DNA of 64,000 bases, taken from positions 248,001 to 312,000 of the forward strand of contig JAHBWE010000003.1 in the NCBI GenBank assembly GCA_019637155.1, given 5' to 3'. The stretch is from Labilithrix sp. Its GTDB lineage: Bacteria; Myxococcota_A; Polyangia; Polyangiales; Polyangiaceae. This document shows, in pieces, positions 62,699 to 64,000 of the stretch (its first letter is position 1; every line of letters starts with the position of its first letter). The notes beneath the pieces were generated by a model, which made no database searches, was not told where the DNA came from, and worked only from the letters and a program-made list of their open reading frames with translations. Made by a program: the position numbers and the translations under genes.

Positions 62699-64000
62699 TC
62701 AGCGCTGCGTGATCGTCCGCGCGCGGGCTGGGCGTGGGCGGATCTCGGCGAGGAGGGAGCCGAGCTCGCGGCAGCTCTGGATGCGCTTCGTCGGGTCCTT
62801 CGCGAGGAGGCGGAGGATGATGTCTTCGAGCTCGTCCGGGATCTCCGGGGCCTTATCGCGGGGGGGCGCCGGCTCCTGCTGGTAGTGCATGAAGAAGAGG
62901 TTCAGCATGTCCTCGCTCTGGAACGGGACCGCGCCCGTGAAGAGCTCGTAGGCGATGATGCCGAGCGAGTAGAGGTCCGAGAGATGGCTCACGGACCCGA
63001 AGTCCTGGATCTGCTCCGGCGACATGTAGAGCGGCGTGCCCATGATCATGCCCGCCTGCGTCACGCTCGAGGCCGTCGTCTGCTTCTTCGCGATGCCGAA
63101 GTCCATGACCTTCAGCGTGCCGTCCCTCGTCACGAAGAGGTTCTCCGGCTTCAGGTCGCGATGGATGACCCCGCGCTCGTGCGCCACCGCGAGGCCCGCG
63201 CACGCCTGCGAGAGGTACTTCAGCGCGACGGCGATCTCCGGCTTGCCCTCGTCGAGGATCGAGCGGAGGTCCTGGCCGTCGAGGAGCTCCATCGTGAGGA
63301 ACTTGTATTCGCCGTGCGAGCCGATGTCGTAGAGGCGCACGATGTTCGGATGATTGAGCTGGCGCGAGAGCGTGACCTCCTGCTTGAAGCGATGAAGGAG
63401 CGTCGCGTCCGACTGCATGAAGAACATCTTCAGCGCGACCGTCTCGCCGAGCTCCTCGTCCTTCACGCGGTACACCGCCGCCATGCCGCCCTGGCCGATC
63501 AGCTTCTCGACCACGTAGCGGCCGTTGCTGACCGTCGAGCCGATCGGGAGGTCCGCGAACGCGGAGTCGGGGGAGCCCGCCGCCGTCGGCGCCACCGCCG
63601 CGGGCGCCGGCACCGCGCGCGCCTCCACCTGCATCGTCGCCTCGCCGCCGCCGGCGCGCCGCGTCGCCTGAGCGGGTGCGGGAGCAGGAGCAGCGGCGCC
63701 GGGGAGCGGCGGCAGGCCTTCGAGCTCCGGAAGGTCCGGCAGATCCGGCAGCGCGTTCGCCGGCTTCACCTCGCGTGTCAGCGCGCGGCCTTGGAAGCCC
63801 GCGTCTTCGCGGACGATCGCCTCGTACGCGCGCGTCGAGCCGCGCAGGTCGGAGCGGAGCGCGGCGAGCTTCTGCTCGACGTCGCGGTAGCCCGGACGGA
63901 ACGCCGCGAGCTTCTCGTAGACCTCCGCCGCGCTCTCGGCGAAGTCGCGCTGCGCGTAGACCTTGCCCAGCATGTAGAACGACTCGAGCTCGCCGTCGGC
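62699..64000 (-). CDS. Serine/threonine protein kinase, 5' end missing
   Basis: Hanks-type kinase whose coding frame runs off the right edge (…[15 protein letters not shown]). The visible N-terminal part ([20 protein letters not shown]) looks like TPR helices, followed by a proline/alanine-rich linker. The kinase domain is complete: glycine loop [15 protein letters not shown], lysine in VALKMFF, catalytic [13 protein letters not shown], metal-binding MDFGIAKKQ and the activation-segment end [11 protein letters not shown]. The protein ends soon after subdomain XI ([16 protein letters not shown]), so this kinase is C-terminal. Such TPR-kinase fusions are common in myxobacteria. Confidence 0.93.
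   Translation of the reverse strand, partial: ADGELESFYMLGKVYAQRDFAESAAEVYEKLAAFRPGYRDVEQKLAALRSDLRGSTRAYEAIVREDAGFQGRALTREVKPANALPDLPDLPELEGLPPLPGAAAPAPAPAQATRRAGGGEATMQVEARAVPAPAAVAPTAAGSPDSAFADLPIGSTVSNGRYVVEKLIGQGGMAAVYRVKDEELGETVALKMFFMQSDATLLHRFKQEVTLSRQLNHPNIVRLYDIGSHGEYKFLTMELLDGQDLRSILDEGKPEIAVALKYLSQACAGLAVAHERGVIHRDLKPENLFVTRDGTLKVMDFGIAKKQTTASSVTQAGMIMGTPLYMSPEQIQDFGSVSHLSDLYSLGIIAYELFTGAVPFQSEDMLNLFFMHYQQEPAPPRDKAPEIPDELEDIILRLLAKDPTKRIQSCRELGSLLAEIRPRPARARTITQR

Overview
The window is very GC-rich, has strong third-codon GC bias and uses many GTG and TTG starts. It carries gene types common in Myxococcota: a zinc-ribbon/TPR protein, an FHA protein, a Ser/Thr kinase, many lipoproteins and a secreted prolyl oligopeptidase. 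A myxobacterial chromosome, perhaps Polyangiales/Sorangium-like, is the best guess; this is inference from composition and gene content.

Layout. 1-12420: a partial M1 aminopeptidase, a MacAB-like ABC export operon (ATPase, adaptor, two permeases) followed by a double-FHA protein, an outer-membrane protein, a zinc-ribbon/TPR protein, a lipoprotein and histidine ammonia-lyase (hutH). 13064-25626: a beta-barrel protein, a 1027-residue lipoprotein hydrolase, a small McjB-like protein, a biotin carrier, a D-cysteine desulfhydrase-like enzyme, a CPBP protease, a TPR-AIM24 protein, pgsA, a small lipoprotein, an orphan FliQ/SctS export protein, a TetR regulator and an EpmA-like ligase. Many neighbours overlap at stop/start codons (GTGA, ATGA, TGATG).

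25965-32632: a CRISPR array of 91 apparently identical 36-bp repeats and 90 spacers. 32901-46164: moeA, a two-component system, metabolic genes, moaC-moaE, a metallopeptidase lipoprotein, a decayed gene, a large hypothetical and a Uma2-like nuclease. 46196-53788: a four-gene type I-G (formerly I-U) effector operon, cas3-csx17-csb1-csb2. No cas1, cas2 or cas4 is visible. 53947-55746: moaD-moaB and, divergently, moaA. 55761-64000: a membrane MutS-like ATPase, a small winged-helix protein, a dioxygenase-like lipoprotein, a prolyl oligopeptidase, surE, apt and a partial kinase.

How it fits together. The array and the cas operon are 13.6 kb apart and are both interleaved with molybdenum-cofactor genes: moeA abuts the array, moaCE lies between, and moaDB/moaA lie just beyond cas3. 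The repeat carries the TTGAAGC 3' end usual for type I crRNA handles only when read on the minus strand. This predicts leftward transcription, the same direction as the cas operon, with the leader between the array and moeA. The most notable signals are this split type I-G locus without adaptation genes, a structured region with a repeat-like handle upstream of cas3, the orphan SctS protein, a FadR-like operator over the tetR start codon and the coupled McjB-like protein.
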